A stretch of DNA of 64,000 nucleotides from an uncultured Tidjanibacter sp. (GCA_944326085.1 CALVCL010000004.1:101920-165919); one strand, 5' to 3'. Positions 54,241-63,782 are shown, counted from the stretch's first letter. The notes: generated by a model from the sequence alone, not told the origin. Numbers and translations: made by a program.

Positions 54241-55653
54241 TCACAATTCACCGTTTTCCCTGCGGCGCGAATCGAGCTTGACGGCCACGAAAAACAACAA
54301 TGTAAACGCGAACAGTGATGAGCCGCCGTAGCTGAACAGCGGCAACGGTATGCCTATTACAGGCATCAGTCCTATAGTCATGCCGACATTTACCATGACG
54401 TGGAACAGGAAGATGCCAGCCACGCCATAACAATATACCCTGCCGAAAGCTTCATGCTGCCGTTCACCCATTTTTATCAAGCGCAGTATCAGCCAACAAA
54501 AGAGGCCGAGCACCACTACAGACCCGAAGAAACCCCATTCTTCTCCCACAGTACAAAATATGAAGTCAGTACTCTGTTCCGGCACAAAATCATATTTGGT
54601 CTGTGTTCCCTGCAGATAGCCCTTTCCAAACATGCCGCCCGAGCCTATGGCAATTTTCGACTGGTTTACATTGTATCCCCAATACTGGAGGTCACTTTCA
54701 ACACCGAGCAGGTCGAGAATACGCTTCTGCTGGTGAAGCTGCAGATGGCTGAATACGGTATCAATCATACCGGTAAACGCCAATGACCCCAAAAACATAC
54801 CCACACACACCAGCACATTGCGCAGCTTGTTTCGCCACGCATATACGCCCACTGCCACGAGCGAAAGCACCGATGCAGCAAGCAGGCTATAATAATAATC
54901 AACAGTAGCGGGCGACACAGCCAGCCACACCATGCAAATGGCCAGCGAGCCCAATGCCACCCCTGCGATGTAACGTACAATCCTAATCCAGCCGCCATTC
55001 ATGACACCTTCCATCACTGCACATATTATAATGATTGCAGCCAGCAGAAGTGTCGGAGTCCATATGAAGGAAAAGACAAACAGAAAGACGACCATACCGA
55101 GCGCCACATACCACCAGCCGTTGAAGCCTTCGCGATAGAGCACCATGAGAAACGATGCGAACACCATGGCAGACCCTGCATCGTTCTGAAGCAGAATGAC
55201 AGCCATCGGTGTCAGAATGATAGCTATTGCATATACCCTGCTGCGCAATCCTGCCATGGAAAAGCTGTACGAACTCATGCAGCGGGCCAATGCGAGTGCC
55301 GTAGCGAACTTGGCGAATTCGGCAGGCTGCACCGACAATCCCCCGAAACGCAGCCACGACCTGGCACCATTCACCTCTGTGCCTATAACCAACGTAGCCA
55401 GCAACACGACAAGCATAAACACATAAAAAGGATATGCCACTATGTGGTAGTAGATTTCATCGACCTTCATTATAACCACGGCCGCCAGAACACATATCCC
55501 AATCCACATCAACTGCGAGCCATAGCGAGTGGAAAAAGAGAAGCCGCCCGTTGCTGTTTCGTCAAACACGGCAGCATATATATTGGTCCAGCCGAGCAGC
55601 ATCAGTGCGAAAAATATCGCCACCGAGCCCCAGTCGACGCCGCTTTTCTCCAT
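54241..55653 (-). CDS. rodA: rod-shape-determining protein RodA
   Basis: SEDS-family peptidoglycan polymerase of the elongation machinery, working with PBP2. The 470-residue protein has about ten helices and the SEDS signatures ARSWLRFGGLSVQPAEFAKFA (excerpt: LSVQPAEFAKFA), ILLQNDAGSAMVF (catalytic Asp region), QSKIAIGSGGMFGKGYLQG and PVIGIPLPLFSYGGSSL. It has the extra middle helices usual in Bacteroidota. I start at ATG 55653 (MEKSGVDWGSV), 1 bp after the PBP2 stop; an ATG at 55674 would overlap mrdA by 20 bp. Last gene of the mre cluster. Confidence 0.95.
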   Translation of the reverse strand: MEKSGVDWGSVAIFFALMLLGWTNIYAAVFDETATGGFSFSTRYGSQLMWIGICVLAAVVIMKVDEIYYHIVAYPFYVFMLVVLLATLVIGTEVNGARSWLRFGGLSVQPAEFAKFATALALARCMSSYSFSMAGLRSRVYAIAIILTPMAVILLQNDAGSAMVFASFLMVLYREGFNGWWYVALGMVVFLFVFSFIWTPTLLLAAIIIICAVMEGVMNGGWIRIVRYIAGVALGSLAICMVWLAVSPATVDYYYSLLAASVLSLVAVGVYAWRNKLRNVLVCVGMFLGSLAFTGMIDTVFSHLQLHQQKRILDLLGVESDLQYWGYNVNQSKIAIGSGGMFGKGYLQGTQTKYDFVPEQSTDFIFCTVGEEWGFFGSVVVLGLFCWLILRLIKMGERQHEAFGRVYCYGVAGIFLFHVMVNVGMTIGLMPVIGIPLPLFSYGGSSLFAFTLLFFVAVKLDSRRRENGEL

Positions 55654-55654
55654 A

Positions 55655-57472
55655 CTACTTTTGCTGCCTGTCATAATACGGATAGTCTATCTTCATGTTC
55701 TTCACATAGTCAACGAGCCACTGACGCGATATGGTGTCGGTCAGATACTCCTCGACTATAAGGCTCGCTATCGGAGCTGCTATGCTGCCTCCGAAACCGC
55801 CGTGTTCGACATATACCGACACGGCTATTTTCGGATCATTCTTGGGGGCAAAGCAGAGGAATGTCGCATGGTCCTTCCCGTGCGGGTTTTGTGCCGTACC
55901 AGTTTTGCCGCATATATCCAAGCCCTTTACATATGCCATGCGGCCCGTACCGCCGTCCTTGTGTACGGCATCGTACATACCGTCAACGACCATGTCGAAA
56001 TAACGTCTCTCCACTTTCGTATAATGTTTCTCGTAGAAACGCGTGTCTATCGAGTCGCGGCCGTCTATGTGCTTCACAATATGAGGAGTATAGTAGTATC
56101 CCCTGTTGGCTATAGTAGCAGCCAGGTTGGCCATCTGCAGCGGCGTACATCCAAGCTCACCCTGCCCTATCGAAAGCGACACCAAGGTAAGCGAATTCCA
56201 ACTGCCGCGATATATGCGGTCGTACGTCCCGCGTGTGGGTACAAAACCTTCCAGTTCGCCGGCAAGGTCGCTGTCCAGACTATGTCCGAACCCGAAACTG
56301 TACACATACTCGTTCCATGCATCGAAGGCATTCTTGACACCGCCGTATTTAGGATTGTCGAGTATGTTTCTGAAGGCATGGCAGAAATAGGAATTGCACG
56401 ACATCTGCACTGCCTGCCTGATATTGACCGGCGAACGGTGATCGTGACACTTCACGCCTCGCCCGACAGTATATCCGCCATGACACGGATAGCGCGTATA
56501 GGCCGACACGACCCCCTCCTGAAGGGCAATAAGTCCATTGACCAGTTTGAATGTGGAACCTGGAGGATAGCGCGACATCACGCCCCTGTTGAACAACGGA
56601 TGACGTGGATTCCGCAGCAGTTCCATGTAATTGTTCCCCCTGTCGCGCCCCACAAGTTCATCAGGGTCATACCCCGGACTGCTTACCATGACAAGTATTT
56701 CGCCCGTTGACGGTTCGATGGCAATTATGCTGCCAACCTTGTCGCCCATAAGTTCCTCTCCGAGAGCCTGCAGGCGGCCATCGAGCGCAGTGGTTATTGC
56801 TGTACCGGGTATCGGCGCAACATCCGCCATACCTTCCATATAGGGCCCTTTCTTTATCCCATGCACATCGACTACACTGACCGTCAGTCCTTTCTCTCCG
56901 CGCAGGACCTCCTCGTATGTCCTCTCTATTCCGGACATGCCCCTGTAGTCGCCGCTCTGGTAATAGTCGTCCCTTGCTACGGTAGCCGCATCCACCTCGC
57001 CTATATAGCCAAGAAGATTACCGGCCATTTTGCGCGGATACGAACGCATGGTACGATAAACCGTATAAAAGCCAGGATAATCGCCCTCATCGAACAACAG
57101 TTTCGCTTCAAGGCTTATCTGCTTTACAATCAGCGAAGGACGGCGGCGCGAATATCTTGACGCCTTTTCAAGTTCCGCACGCAGCTTTTCAGTGGTAACA
57201 CCGGCAATGCGCGCCAGAGCGGCTGTATCGAACGGCCCAACATCGCGCGGTATGGCCATAAGGTCATACGACGGGATACTGCGCACCAGCAATTCGCCGT
57301 TACGGTCATAAACCTCGCCTCTGGGCGGATACTGCACCTCACGGCGCAGCACGTTATTCTGTGCCGCACGCTTGTATGAATCGTCTATTACCTGTATCCA
57401 GAAAAGACGCACCAGCAAAATGGCGAATACCGCCACCACGAACGATGATATTATCTTGCCTCTTCGGCCCAT
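55655..57472 (-). CDS. mrdA: penicillin-binding protein 2
   Basis: Class B transpeptidase of the elongasome, cross-linking peptidoglycan made by RodA. The 605-residue protein has one N-terminal membrane helix, a dimerisation/pedestal domain (about 50-240) and the transpeptidase domain with SxxK in PPGSTFKLVNG, SxN in QMSCNSYFC and KTG in ICGKTGTAQNP. Length is normal. mreD lies 27 bp upstream and rodA 1 bp downstream, so it is cotranscribed with the whole cluster. Confidence 0.97.
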   Translation of the reverse strand: MGRRGKIISSFVVAVFAILLVRLFWIQVIDDSYKRAAQNNVLRREVQYPPRGEVYDRNGELLVRSIPSYDLMAIPRDVGPFDTAALARIAGVTTEKLRAELEKASRYSRRRPSLIVKQISLEAKLLFDEGDYPGFYTVYRTMRSYPRKMAGNLLGYIGEVDAATVARDDYYQSGDYRGMSGIERTYEEVLRGEKGLTVSVVDVHGIKKGPYMEGMADVAPIPGTAITTALDGRLQALGEELMGDKVGSIIAIEPSTGEILVMVSSPGYDPDELVGRDRGNNYMELLRNPRHPLFNRGVMSRYPPGSTFKLVNGLIALQEGVVSAYTRYPCHGGYTVGRGVKCHDHRSPVNIRQAVQMSCNSYFCHAFRNILDNPKYGGVKNAFDAWNEYVYSFGFGHSLDSDLAGELEGFVPTRGTYDRIYRGSWNSLTLVSLSIGQGELGCTPLQMANLAATIANRGYYYTPHIVKHIDGRDSIDTRFYEKHYTKVERRYFDMVVDGMYDAVHKDGGTGRMAYVKGLDICGKTGTAQNPHGKDHATFLCFAPKNDPKIAVSVYVEHGGFGGSIAAPIASLIVEEYLTDTISRQWLVDYVKNMKIDYPYYDRQQK

Positions 57473-57499
57473 AATGCTACTCTCACCTCATAATCGTGC

Positions 57500-58027
57500 C
57501 TACCGGACCGACATGCCATCGGTCTTTCCGGCCGGCAGAAACGATGCCGTAAAAAATATCAGCAGTATGGTAGACACTGCACTGCCCAAAATACGCAGCA
57601 GAGTATACCACACATAACGGAACGATGCTGCCTCGAAAAAGAAATATATCGTGCAATGCACCAAAACCAGCACTGCGGTGTAACGCAGCCAACGACCACG
57701 TCCGACACCTACCGGCAGCGGCATACCCACCTCGTGCAAGGCCTCCTTACCAACCAGCACGTCGAGAACCGCAGGACGCACGAATGCCGTGGCCGTGGCA
57801 GCTATGGTGTTTAATCCTGCCCCACCCGACAGCAAATCAACCGCCACTCCCAGTACGAAGCCTGCCAGTATCAGTCTCGCATGTTTCATATCAACCGGCA
57901 TCAGCAGGATTGCAATGACATAAAACAGCGGATACAAATAAGGAGAAATGTTCAGGTTGTCGAACAGAAACACCTGCAGCAGCACTGCTGCCACAAATAT
58001 CAGTATGTATTCCGTTACCCTACGCAT
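57500..58027 (-). CDS. mreD: rod-shape-determining protein MreD
   Basis: Small inner-membrane scaffold of the rod complex. The 175-residue protein has five to six hydrophobic helices (YILIFVAAVLLQVFLFDN at the start) and PYLYPLFYVIAILLMP, followed by the Gly-rich GFVLGVAVDLLSGGAGLN (family signature near residues 54-72). It starts 3 bp after the mreC stop. Confidence 0.93.
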   Translation of the reverse strand: MRRVTEYILIFVAAVLLQVFLFDNLNISPYLYPLFYVIAILLMPVDMKHARLILAGFVLGVAVDLLSGGAGLNTIAATATAFVRPAVLDVLVGKEALHEVGMPLPVGVGRGRWLRYTAVLVLVHCTIYFFFEAASFRYVWYTLLRILGSAVSTILLIFFTASFLPAGKTDGMSVR

Positions 58028-58030
58028 ACG

Positions 58031-58879
58031 TCACTCTTTTTTACCTTCATGCGCATTGTCGGCAAAATGTTCGCCAGCCAGTCCGTTGAGTTCGTCATAA
58101 TCCGTAAACCTGACCAGCATCACATCCGACAGTGCGTTCATCCTGGCTCCGAGCCTTATGCGGAGCATATAATAAACACCGTCATCCGAGCTGTCTATCG
58201 ACGACACGGTACCAATCAGACATCCCGACGGGAAACGCAACGAATATGCCGAGCGCACCGTATCGCCAACAGCCACATCTGCATAGCGTGGAATGTCGCT
58301 GAGAATTACCTCGCGGGGGTCGGTACCGTTCCAATAGACCGAGCCGAAATATTCGCTGCCACCCAAACGGCCTCCGACACTGAAGCTGCGGTTGAGTACG
58401 GACACGCAGGCCGAATAGCCTTCAGAGCAGCTGTGCACATAGCCTACCACAGCTCCGTCGGCCGACAGCACACCCATATTTTCCTCTATTCCGTCGTCCG
58501 TACCCTTGTCGATAATGAAATAGTTATCCTGATGCACTATGGAATTGCTCACCACACGGGCTGTGGCAAATACATAACGGGACTGCACGCTATCCGCACA
58601 GACCGTATCGACAACGGCGGCGGACTGCAGCATGGCCACACGGTTTTCGGCTGCAGCCAAACGTTCCAGCAAGACCTTGTTATCGCGCCGCAGAGAGAAG
58701 TAGTCACCCACCGACGACGCTACCGAATAAATCCATCCCGTAACCTTGCCCGTAGTCGCCACCAGAGTGGCTCGCGTATGGCTTGTCGAACCGGCATAAA
58801 AGTTTATTGCCAGCACTTCAAGCAACACGAACAGAAATATCGGATAATATTTCCTGAAAAACTGGACGAGCTTGTACAT
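58031..58879 (-). CDS. mreC: rod-shape-determining protein MreC
   Basis: Periplasmic scaffold that activates PBP2-RodA. The 282-residue protein has one N-terminal helix (FFRKYYPIFLFVLLEVLAIN), a coiled coil (about 65-105, LRRDNKVLLERLAAAENRV) and the double beta-barrel MreC domain (about 115-265, DKGTDDGIEENMGVLSADG, VVGYV). It lies between mreB and mreD, in canonical order. Confidence 0.95.
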   Translation of the reverse strand: MYKLVQFFRKYYPIFLFVLLEVLAINFYAGSTSHTRATLVATTGKVTGWIYSVASSVGDYFSLRRDNKVLLERLAAAENRVAMLQSAAVVDTVCADSVQSRYVFATARVVSNSIVHQDNYFIIDKGTDDGIEENMGVLSADGAVVGYVHSCSEGYSACVSVLNRSFSVGGRLGGSEYFGSVYWNGTDPREVILSDIPRYADVAVGDTVRSAYSLRFPSGCLIGTVSSIDSSDDGVYYMLRIRLGARMNALSDVMLVRFTDYDELNGLAGEHFADNAHEGKKE

Positions 58880-58974
58880 TCCTATCTATTGAAATGGCGT
58901 CTGCCGTCCTTTAGGCTGGCAGGCGCCGCAAAATTCCAATGCTGCAAAGCTTCTCTTCAAGCCCGCTGCAACGA

Positions 58975-59994
58975 TTATTTCATCAGAAACGAAAACTGGT
59001 TGATATTCTTCAATGCAATACCGGTACCACGCACCACCGCACGCAACGGATCCTCGGCTATATTGAAATGAATACCGTTTTTGGAAGAGAAACGTTTGTC
59101 GAGGCCCTTTATCAATGCGCCGCCGCCAGCCAGATAAATACCGCTCTTCACGATGTCGGCATACAGTTCGGGCGGAACCATTTCCAGGACCTTCATGATT
59201 GCCGCATCTATCTTGAGAAGCGATTTCTCAAGCGCATAGGCAATTTCGGTATAGGAAAGCGTAACCGTAGTAGGCAATGCGGTAAGAATGTTCGGTCCTG
59301 TTATGACATAGTCATCCGGAGCCTCATCCAATTCGGGCACGGCCGCCCCGATAGCCATTTTGATATTTTCGGCAGTACGTTCACCCACACGTATGTTGTG
59401 CTGTTGGCGGACATAGTTCTGTATCTCCTCCGTAAACACGTCGCCGGCCACATCGATACTTTCGCTGCAAACGATACCGCCCAGTGATATGCAGGCTATC
59501 TCCGTTGTGCCTCCGCCTATGTCTATGACCATATGACCTTCTGGCGCCTCAACATTAAGTCCTGCGCCGAGAGCGGCCGCCATAGGCTCGTATATCATGT
59601 ACACCTCACGGCCTCCGGCATGTTCTGCCGACTCACGCACGCTTCTTATCTCCACATTGGTAGAGCCCGAAGGTATGCAGACAACCATGCGGAGCGAAGG
59701 GCTAAAGAGGTGTCCGCTCATCTTGACCTTCTTTATCATGCCGCGAAGCATGAGTTCCGCCGCATTGAAATCAGCAATGACCCCATCTTTCAATGGACGT
59801 ATGGTACGGATGTTCTGGTGTGTCTTGCCATGCATTTGCTGAGCCTGCTCGCCTATGGCGACCACCTTGCCCGTATGTATGTCCATGGCTATTATTGACG
59901 GCTCGTCTACAACGACCTTGCCGTTATATAGTATTAGCGTATTGGCCGTACCGAGGTCTATGGCCAATTCCTGCGTCAATGAAAACAATCCCAT
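58975..59994 (-). CDS. mreB: rod-shape-determining protein MreB
   Basis: Bacterial actin that organises lateral wall synthesis. The 339-residue protein has the actin-type nucleotide site AIDLGTANTLIL, PLKDGVIADF, VVCIPSGSTNVEIRSVRESAEHAG (excerpt), MVIDIGGGTTEIA and YLAGGGALIKGLDKR. It is first in the mre cluster; a -7 box at 60064-60071 is its likely promoter and the cluster mreBCD-mrdA-rodA runs leftward from here. exbB is divergent across a 301-bp gap. Confidence 0.98.
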   Translation of the reverse strand: MGLFSLTQELAIDLGTANTLILYNGKVVVDEPSIIAMDIHTGKVVAIGEQAQQMHGKTHQNIRTIRPLKDGVIADFNAAELMLRGMIKKVKMSGHLFSPSLRMVVCIPSGSTNVEIRSVRESAEHAGGREVYMIYEPMAAALGAGLNVEAPEGHMVIDIGGGTTEIACISLGGIVCSESIDVAGDVFTEEIQNYVRQQHNIRVGERTAENIKMAIGAAVPELDEAPDDYVITGPNILTALPTTVTLSYTEIAYALEKSLLKIDAAIMKVLEMVPPELYADIVKSGIYLAGGGALIKGLDKRFSSKNGIHFNIAEDPLRAVVRGTGIALKNINQFSFLMK

Positions 59995-60063
59995 CTTAAA
60001 TCTTCTTTATCTTGTTTTGCACCCCGTTCACCTGCACTGGCGAACATTTCCCAAATCAACTTA

Positions 60064-60071
60064 CAAATATA
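60064..60071 (-). promoter_or_regulatory. -7 promoter box for the mre cluster
   Basis: The minus strand reads TATATTTG, an exact match, 70 bp upstream of the mreB ATG. Confidence 0.6.
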
Positions 60072-60211
60072 GTAATTCTTTTATTTACGACCCACCTTTC
60101 ATATCTCAAATGAAAGGTCCCGAACTATCGAAATGCAAAAATATTACGTCGCCGGCACGCATTGGCCCACGGAATTTGCATGCAGACTGACGATAATATT
60201 TGATAAAAAGT

Positions 60212-60220
60212 TATTTTTGC
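60212..60220 (+). promoter_or_regulatory. -7 promoter box for exbB-exbD-tonB
   Basis: TATTTTTGC is a perfect match 76 bp before the exbB ATG. Confidence 0.55.
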
Positions 60221-60295
60221 ATGCACATTGCGCATCGGGCCGCGCGCTGGATGCCGATTTGTTCCAAAACATAATTACTTAAACCGACCCATATC

Positions 60296-60979
60296 ATGAT
60301 TAACTTATTGCAGGCGGCCAGTGCAGTCGCCATCGCGGCCGAAGAGCCCAAAACCATCAGCTTCGGAGAATTGTTTCTGTCAGGCGGCTGGCTCATGTGG
60401 GTGCTGCTCGTACTTGGCGCACTGGCAGTGTACATATTCGTGGAACGCTTTATTGCAATCCGCAAGGCATCCAAAATAGACATCAATTTCATGAACCGCA
60501 TACGCGACTTCATATACGAAGGCCGCATGGATGCCGCAACAAGCCTCTGCAAATCGACCGACTCGCCCATCGCCCGCATGATATACAAGGGTATCGAGCG
60601 TATAGGTCGCCCCATGACAGATGTACAGAACGCAATCGAAAACGTAGCCAACCTCGAAATATCCAAACTCGAAAACGGCCTCCCTGCCCTCGCCTCAATA
60701 TCGGGCGGTGCCCCTATGATTGGTTTCCTCGGTACGGTAATAGGCCTTGTGCAGGCATTCATGAGCATGGCCTCAGCAGGCGGTTCTGTAGACATGAGCA
60801 TCCTTGCCGGCGGTATGTACACGGCAATGATTACCACCGTAGGCGGTCTTATCGTAGGTATCCCCGCATATTTCGGATACAACTATCTCACCGCACGCAT
60901 CGAGAAACTCGTTTTCCGCATGGAAGCCAACTCGATTGCCTTCATGGATATTCTCAACCAACCCATAGACAAGAAATAA
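60296..60979 (+). CDS. exbB: MotA/TolQ/ExbB proton-channel protein
   Basis: Inner-membrane proton channel subunit that energises TonB. The 227-residue protein has three helices, LFLSGGWLMWVLLVLGALAVYIFV as the first, and GGAPMIGFLGTVIGLVQAFMSM plus AMITTVGGLIVGIPAYFGYN as the second and third with the conserved Thr/Gly pattern of the proton path. exbD follows after 4 bp and tonB after that, so the products make one Ton complex. Whether it serves Tol or Ton cannot be decided by sequence alone; the adjacent tonB favours Ton. Confidence 0.93.
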   Translation: MINLLQAASAVAIAAEEPKTISFGELFLSGGWLMWVLLVLGALAVYIFVERFIAIRKASKIDINFMNRIRDFIYEGRMDAATSLCKSTDSPIARMIYKGIERIGRPMTDVQNAIENVANLEISKLENGLPALASISGGAPMIGFLGTVIGLVQAFMSMASAGGSVDMSILAGGMYTAMITTVGGLIVGIPAYFGYNYLTARIEKLVFRMEANSIAFMDILNQPIDKK

Positions 60980-60983
60980 GGCC

Positions 60984-61376
60984 ATGGCTATCCGAAGAGG
61001 TTCTAAAGTGTCTTCAGCATTCAGTGCGGCATCTATGACCGACCTAATGTTTCTACTGCTTGTATTCATGCTGATAGCCACTACACTGATAAACCCCAAC
61101 GCTCTCAAGCTCACACTTCCCACGAGCAACAACCAGATAAAGGAGAAGCCCTACACCACGGTATCCATAACCCCAGACCTTCAGTACTACGTGGAAGATA
61201 CCCCTGTACAGCTTGCCGAATTGGAAAGCGCACTCCAGGCCAAAATGGAAGGTGTAGAACAACCTGTCCTGTCGCTTCATGCCGACAAGACTGTCCCGAT
61301 AGACAATGTCGTCAAGGTCATGAACATAGCCAAAGACAACAGGTGGACACTCATTCTCGCCACCAGCCCGAACTGA
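60984..61376 (+). CDS. exbD: ExbD/TolR biopolymer transport protein
   Basis: Partner of ExbB. The 130-residue protein has a cytoplasmic basic N-terminus (AIRRGSKVSSAF), one helix (MTDLMFLLLVFMLIATTLI) whose Asp is the essential proton-carrying residue, and a periplasmic domain (about 45-130) with a LHADKTVPIDNVVKVM motif. It starts 4 bp after exbB. Only one ExbD is encoded here, although some Bacteroidales carry two. Confidence 0.92.
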   Translation: MAIRRGSKVSSAFSAASMTDLMFLLLVFMLIATTLINPNALKLTLPTSNNQIKEKPYTTVSITPDLQYYVEDTPVQLAELESALQAKMEGVEQPVLSLHADKTVPIDNVVKVMNIAKDNRWTLILATSPN

Positions 61377-61408
61377 TACGAAACAGCGCCGCAACGCCAA
61401 TCAAGACC

Positions 61409-62200
61409 ATGTACTACTACGCTCCCGACAATAACCGAAAAGGCCGCATGGCAGGCTTGATAGCAGTCGCCTGCTACCTTGTCATAATCCTTGCAGTGGG
61501 TTTGGCCGTATCGTTCAGCCCAAGCCATGAAACGGTGAGCGAAGGCATACTCATCGATTTCGGCGACAACAGCGACGGCACAGGCACGGAAAATGTAGCG
61601 CTTTCGCAGGTAGAAATTCCATCGGCACCGCTTCCCGCATCCGCTCAAGAGAGCTATATGACGCAGGATACCGAACCTGCCCCTGACATTGCAAGCAGCG
61701 ATACAAAAAATACCGACCATACCTCAGCAAGTCATGGCGAGGCCACAGGCCAACAGGTTACGCCTGCCGTCGAACAGCGTCAGGTCAACCGTCGTGCGCT
61801 GTTTCCGGGCCGAAGCGCAACGTCCAACGCCGTTTCACAAGGGTCGGGCAGCAACGCCGCCGGCAACCGCGGCCACGAGGCAGGCGGTGACGGCAGCAGT
61901 ATCGGCACTGGAACAGGTACGGAAGGCATCTCCTTCGATCTTACAGGCCGCAGGGCAATAGGCAGCCTGCCGCGTCCGGCCTACGACTCAAACAATGCAC
62001 AAGGCATCGTCGTAGTTGAAATCACGGTAGACGCACAGGGGCGCGTGCAAAGTGCACTGTTCCGTCCGCAGGGCTCCACCACGCAGGATGCCTCCCTAAT
62101 GGATGCGGCATTGCGTGCCGCACGTCAGGCCCGTTTCACTCCAAGCGAAGCCAATGCCATACAAACCGGTACGATAACATACGTATTCAAACTCCGTTAG
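61409..62200 (+). CDS. tonB: energy transducer TonB
   Basis: Links inner-membrane proton flow to TonB-dependent outer-membrane receptors. The 263-residue protein has one helix (AGLIAVACYLVIILAVGLAV), a long low-complexity Ser/Gln/Gly/Ala linker (about 50-180) and the C-terminal TonB fold (GSLPRPAYDSNNAQGIVVVE, VDAQGRVQSALF, ARQARFTPSEA, TGTITYVFKLR). I start at ATG 61409 (MYYYAPDNNRKG), 32 bp after exbD; an in-frame upstream ATG at 61343 would overlap exbD. DUF1573 gene follows after 14 bp. Confidence 0.9.
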   Translation: MYYYAPDNNRKGRMAGLIAVACYLVIILAVGLAVSFSPSHETVSEGILIDFGDNSDGTGTENVALSQVEIPSAPLPASAQESYMTQDTEPAPDIASSDTKNTDHTSASHGEATGQQVTPAVEQRQVNRRALFPGRSATSNAVSQGSGSNAAGNRGHEAGGDGSSIGTGTGTEGISFDLTGRRAIGSLPRPAYDSNNAQGIVVVEITVDAQGRVQSALFRPQGSTTQDASLMDAALRAARQARFTPSEANAIQTGTITYVFKLR

Positions 62201-62214
62201 CATACGTATATCCG

Positions 62215-62619
62215 ATGAAAGCCGCAATCACAGCAATTGCCGTGGCATTGTCATGCACGACATATGCCTCAACAGAATTACAGCCAGCTGCATACCAGAG
62301 CCGGCAGGTACAGTCCATGGAATTCGAACGGATGGAATACGACTTCGGCACAATAAGCCGGCTAGACCGGCAAACCGCTGAATTCAAATTCCGCAATACG
62401 GGCAACACACCATTTATGATAACACACGCGGCAGCAAGCTGCGACTGTATGTCTGTGTCGTATCCACAGCAACCGGTCATGCCTGACGAAGAAGGCGTCA
62501 TTATGGTTGTCTATGACCCGCACAATGACAAAGGGCTGTTCGTCAACAACGTCAAGATATACAACAGTAACTGTCAGCGTCCGGCAGTACTGTTCATCCG
62601 CGGAACGGTAGAGAAATAA
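62215..62619 (+). CDS. DUF1573 secreted protein
   Basis: A 134-residue exported protein: signal peptide to about residue 18 (TTYAS), then the immunoglobulin-like DUF1573 domain with FDFGTISR-like start (EYDFGTISRLDRQTAEFKF), AAASCDCMSVSYPQQPV with the conserved SCxC Cys pair, and GVIMVVYDPHNDKGLFVN. The family is common in Bacteroidota envelopes; function is unknown. It is 14 bp after tonB, last gene of the operon. Confidence 0.88.
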   Translation: MKAAITAIAVALSCTTYASTELQPAAYQSRQVQSMEFERMEYDFGTISRLDRQTAEFKFRNTGNTPFMITHAAASCDCMSVSYPQQPVMPDEEGVIMVVYDPHNDKGLFVNNVKIYNSNCQRPAVLFIRGTVEK

Positions 62620-62649
62620 CCGTAAAAGGCAGCTCTCGCGGCACGCATT

Positions 62650-63546
62650 TTACTTGCCTGCCAGATAGCTGTAAACGCAATCACCGATATCGGCTATGAC
62701 ACGTGCATTTACCGCATCAGTCTCGTGTGAGTCCTTGACAAAGACCGCAACGTAACACTGTCGTCCGTCAGGCATATAAATGACGCCAGCATCATTATCT
62801 CCGATTTTCACGCCGTCACCAAGCCTATCGGAACTGCCGGTCTTGTGACCTAACGCCACGTCATGCGGCACACCTGCACGTAACTTGTCAACGCCGGTCG
62901 GCGTCTCCAGCATGGCATCTTCCAAAAGTGTCAGATAAGGTTCCGCCAGCCAACCGCCCTCATACACGGCCTGCAGCACGTCAGCCGCAGCCGACGGGGT
63001 ACTCCAGTTATTATAACATCGCATTATATCGGCGTGCATCGTATCCTCCGTTTCGGACAATTCATACCCCGAAATGCCAAGCCTCACTAGCCGTAACGCG
63101 ACACTGTCGATACCGCCGCAGTAATCTATCATGATATCGCACACATTATTGTCGCTCATCGATATGCAGTACCTCACCGCATCGGCAAACGAGAGGCTGA
63201 AGCAGTCCTTGCCGCGAAGCTCCCGCAACGGACTGTATGTACTGTCGTGCATCTGCGAGGCATCCACCCACAAGCTGTCGCACGGCGACACACCATCCTC
63301 CTGCATACGCTGCAAGGCCGCGAACGTAACATGGAACTTGAAAACGCTCATCATCGGATACCTCTCCGCATCGTTGAATGCAAACCTGTCGTCACCCGCC
63401 ACAAATGCAACTCCCACTGTAGCATCGACACGGTCAGTTATCGTTCTTATCTCACGCTGCAACCATGCATGTTCCGAACGGCATCCGCACGCGGCACAGC
63501 ACAACGCCGCCGCAAGTATAAATCCTGACAATCTCATATCCCGCAA
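62650..63546 (-). CDS. class A beta-lactamase
   Basis: Periplasmic serine beta-lactamase of the Bacteroidales (CfxA/CepA/PER-like) group. The 298-residue protein has Ser67-x-x-Lys70 in PMMSVFKF, Ser131-Asp-Asn in SMSDNNVCD, an omega loop with Glu165 or Glu167 in ELSETEDTMH, the CYNNWSTPSAA segment typical of this branch, and Lys-Thr-Gly in ALGHKTGSSD. A signal peptide with Cys16/17/20 suggests secretion, perhaps a lipoprotein. The start could be ATG 63546 or 63537 (MRLSGFIL). A -7 box lies at 63559-63567. No resistance mobile element is next to it, so it looks chromosomal. Spectrum cannot be read from sequence. Confidence 0.93.
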   Translation of the reverse strand: MRDMRLSGFILAAALCCAACGCRSEHAWLQREIRTITDRVDATVGVAFVAGDDRFAFNDAERYPMMSVFKFHVTFAALQRMQEDGVSPCDSLWVDASQMHDSTYSPLRELRGKDCFSLSFADAVRYCISMSDNNVCDIMIDYCGGIDSVALRLVRLGISGYELSETEDTMHADIMRCYNNWSTPSAAADVLQAVYEGGWLAEPYLTLLEDAMLETPTGVDKLRAGVPHDVALGHKTGSSDRLGDGVKIGDNDAGVIYMPDGRQCYVAVFVKDSHETDAVNARVIADIGDCVYSYLAGK

Positions 63547-63558
63547 ATAATTATGACG

Positions 63559-63567
63559 GCAAAGATA
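63559..63567 (-). promoter_or_regulatory. -7 promoter box for the beta-lactamase gene
   Basis: The minus strand reads TATCTTTGC, a perfect match, 13-22 bp upstream of the two possible starts. Confidence 0.6.
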
Positions 63568-63650
63568 GCGACTGCAACATCTTCACCGCAAACCATTGCC
63601 CCCTCAACACATATTGCATGCACAGTCTACCGCACACAACGAATATCGCG

Positions 63651-63659
63651 TATATTTGC
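63651..63659 (+). promoter_or_regulatory. -7-like box before the acetyltransferase remnant
   Basis: TATATTTGC is a perfect match. No intact gene lies within reach; it may belong to the broken acetyltransferase gene or to a short transcript. Confidence 0.35.
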
Positions 63660-63782
63660 ATCCGTAAGAGTTACCCGAACAGGCAAAGCGATGCAGACCA
63701 CGGCAAATTGAACGGTTGCCAACTCATTACCTGAAAACGAAGTATTCTTCTAACTCTCTTAATTTCAAGAAGGTATATTCTT

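Larger units (their letters stand above)
59995..60295. other. divergent mreB-exbB intergenic region
   Basis: Holds opposing -7 boxes for mreB (60064-60071) and exbB (60212-60220). Nothing else that I can support is seen in it. Confidence 0.6.

Noticed and set aside
55529..56710. 393-codon plus-strand open frame across rodA/mrdA, and a similar one at 57881-59071 across mreD/mreC
   Set aside because: Both lie opposite a canonical, fully motif-supported cell-wall cluster.
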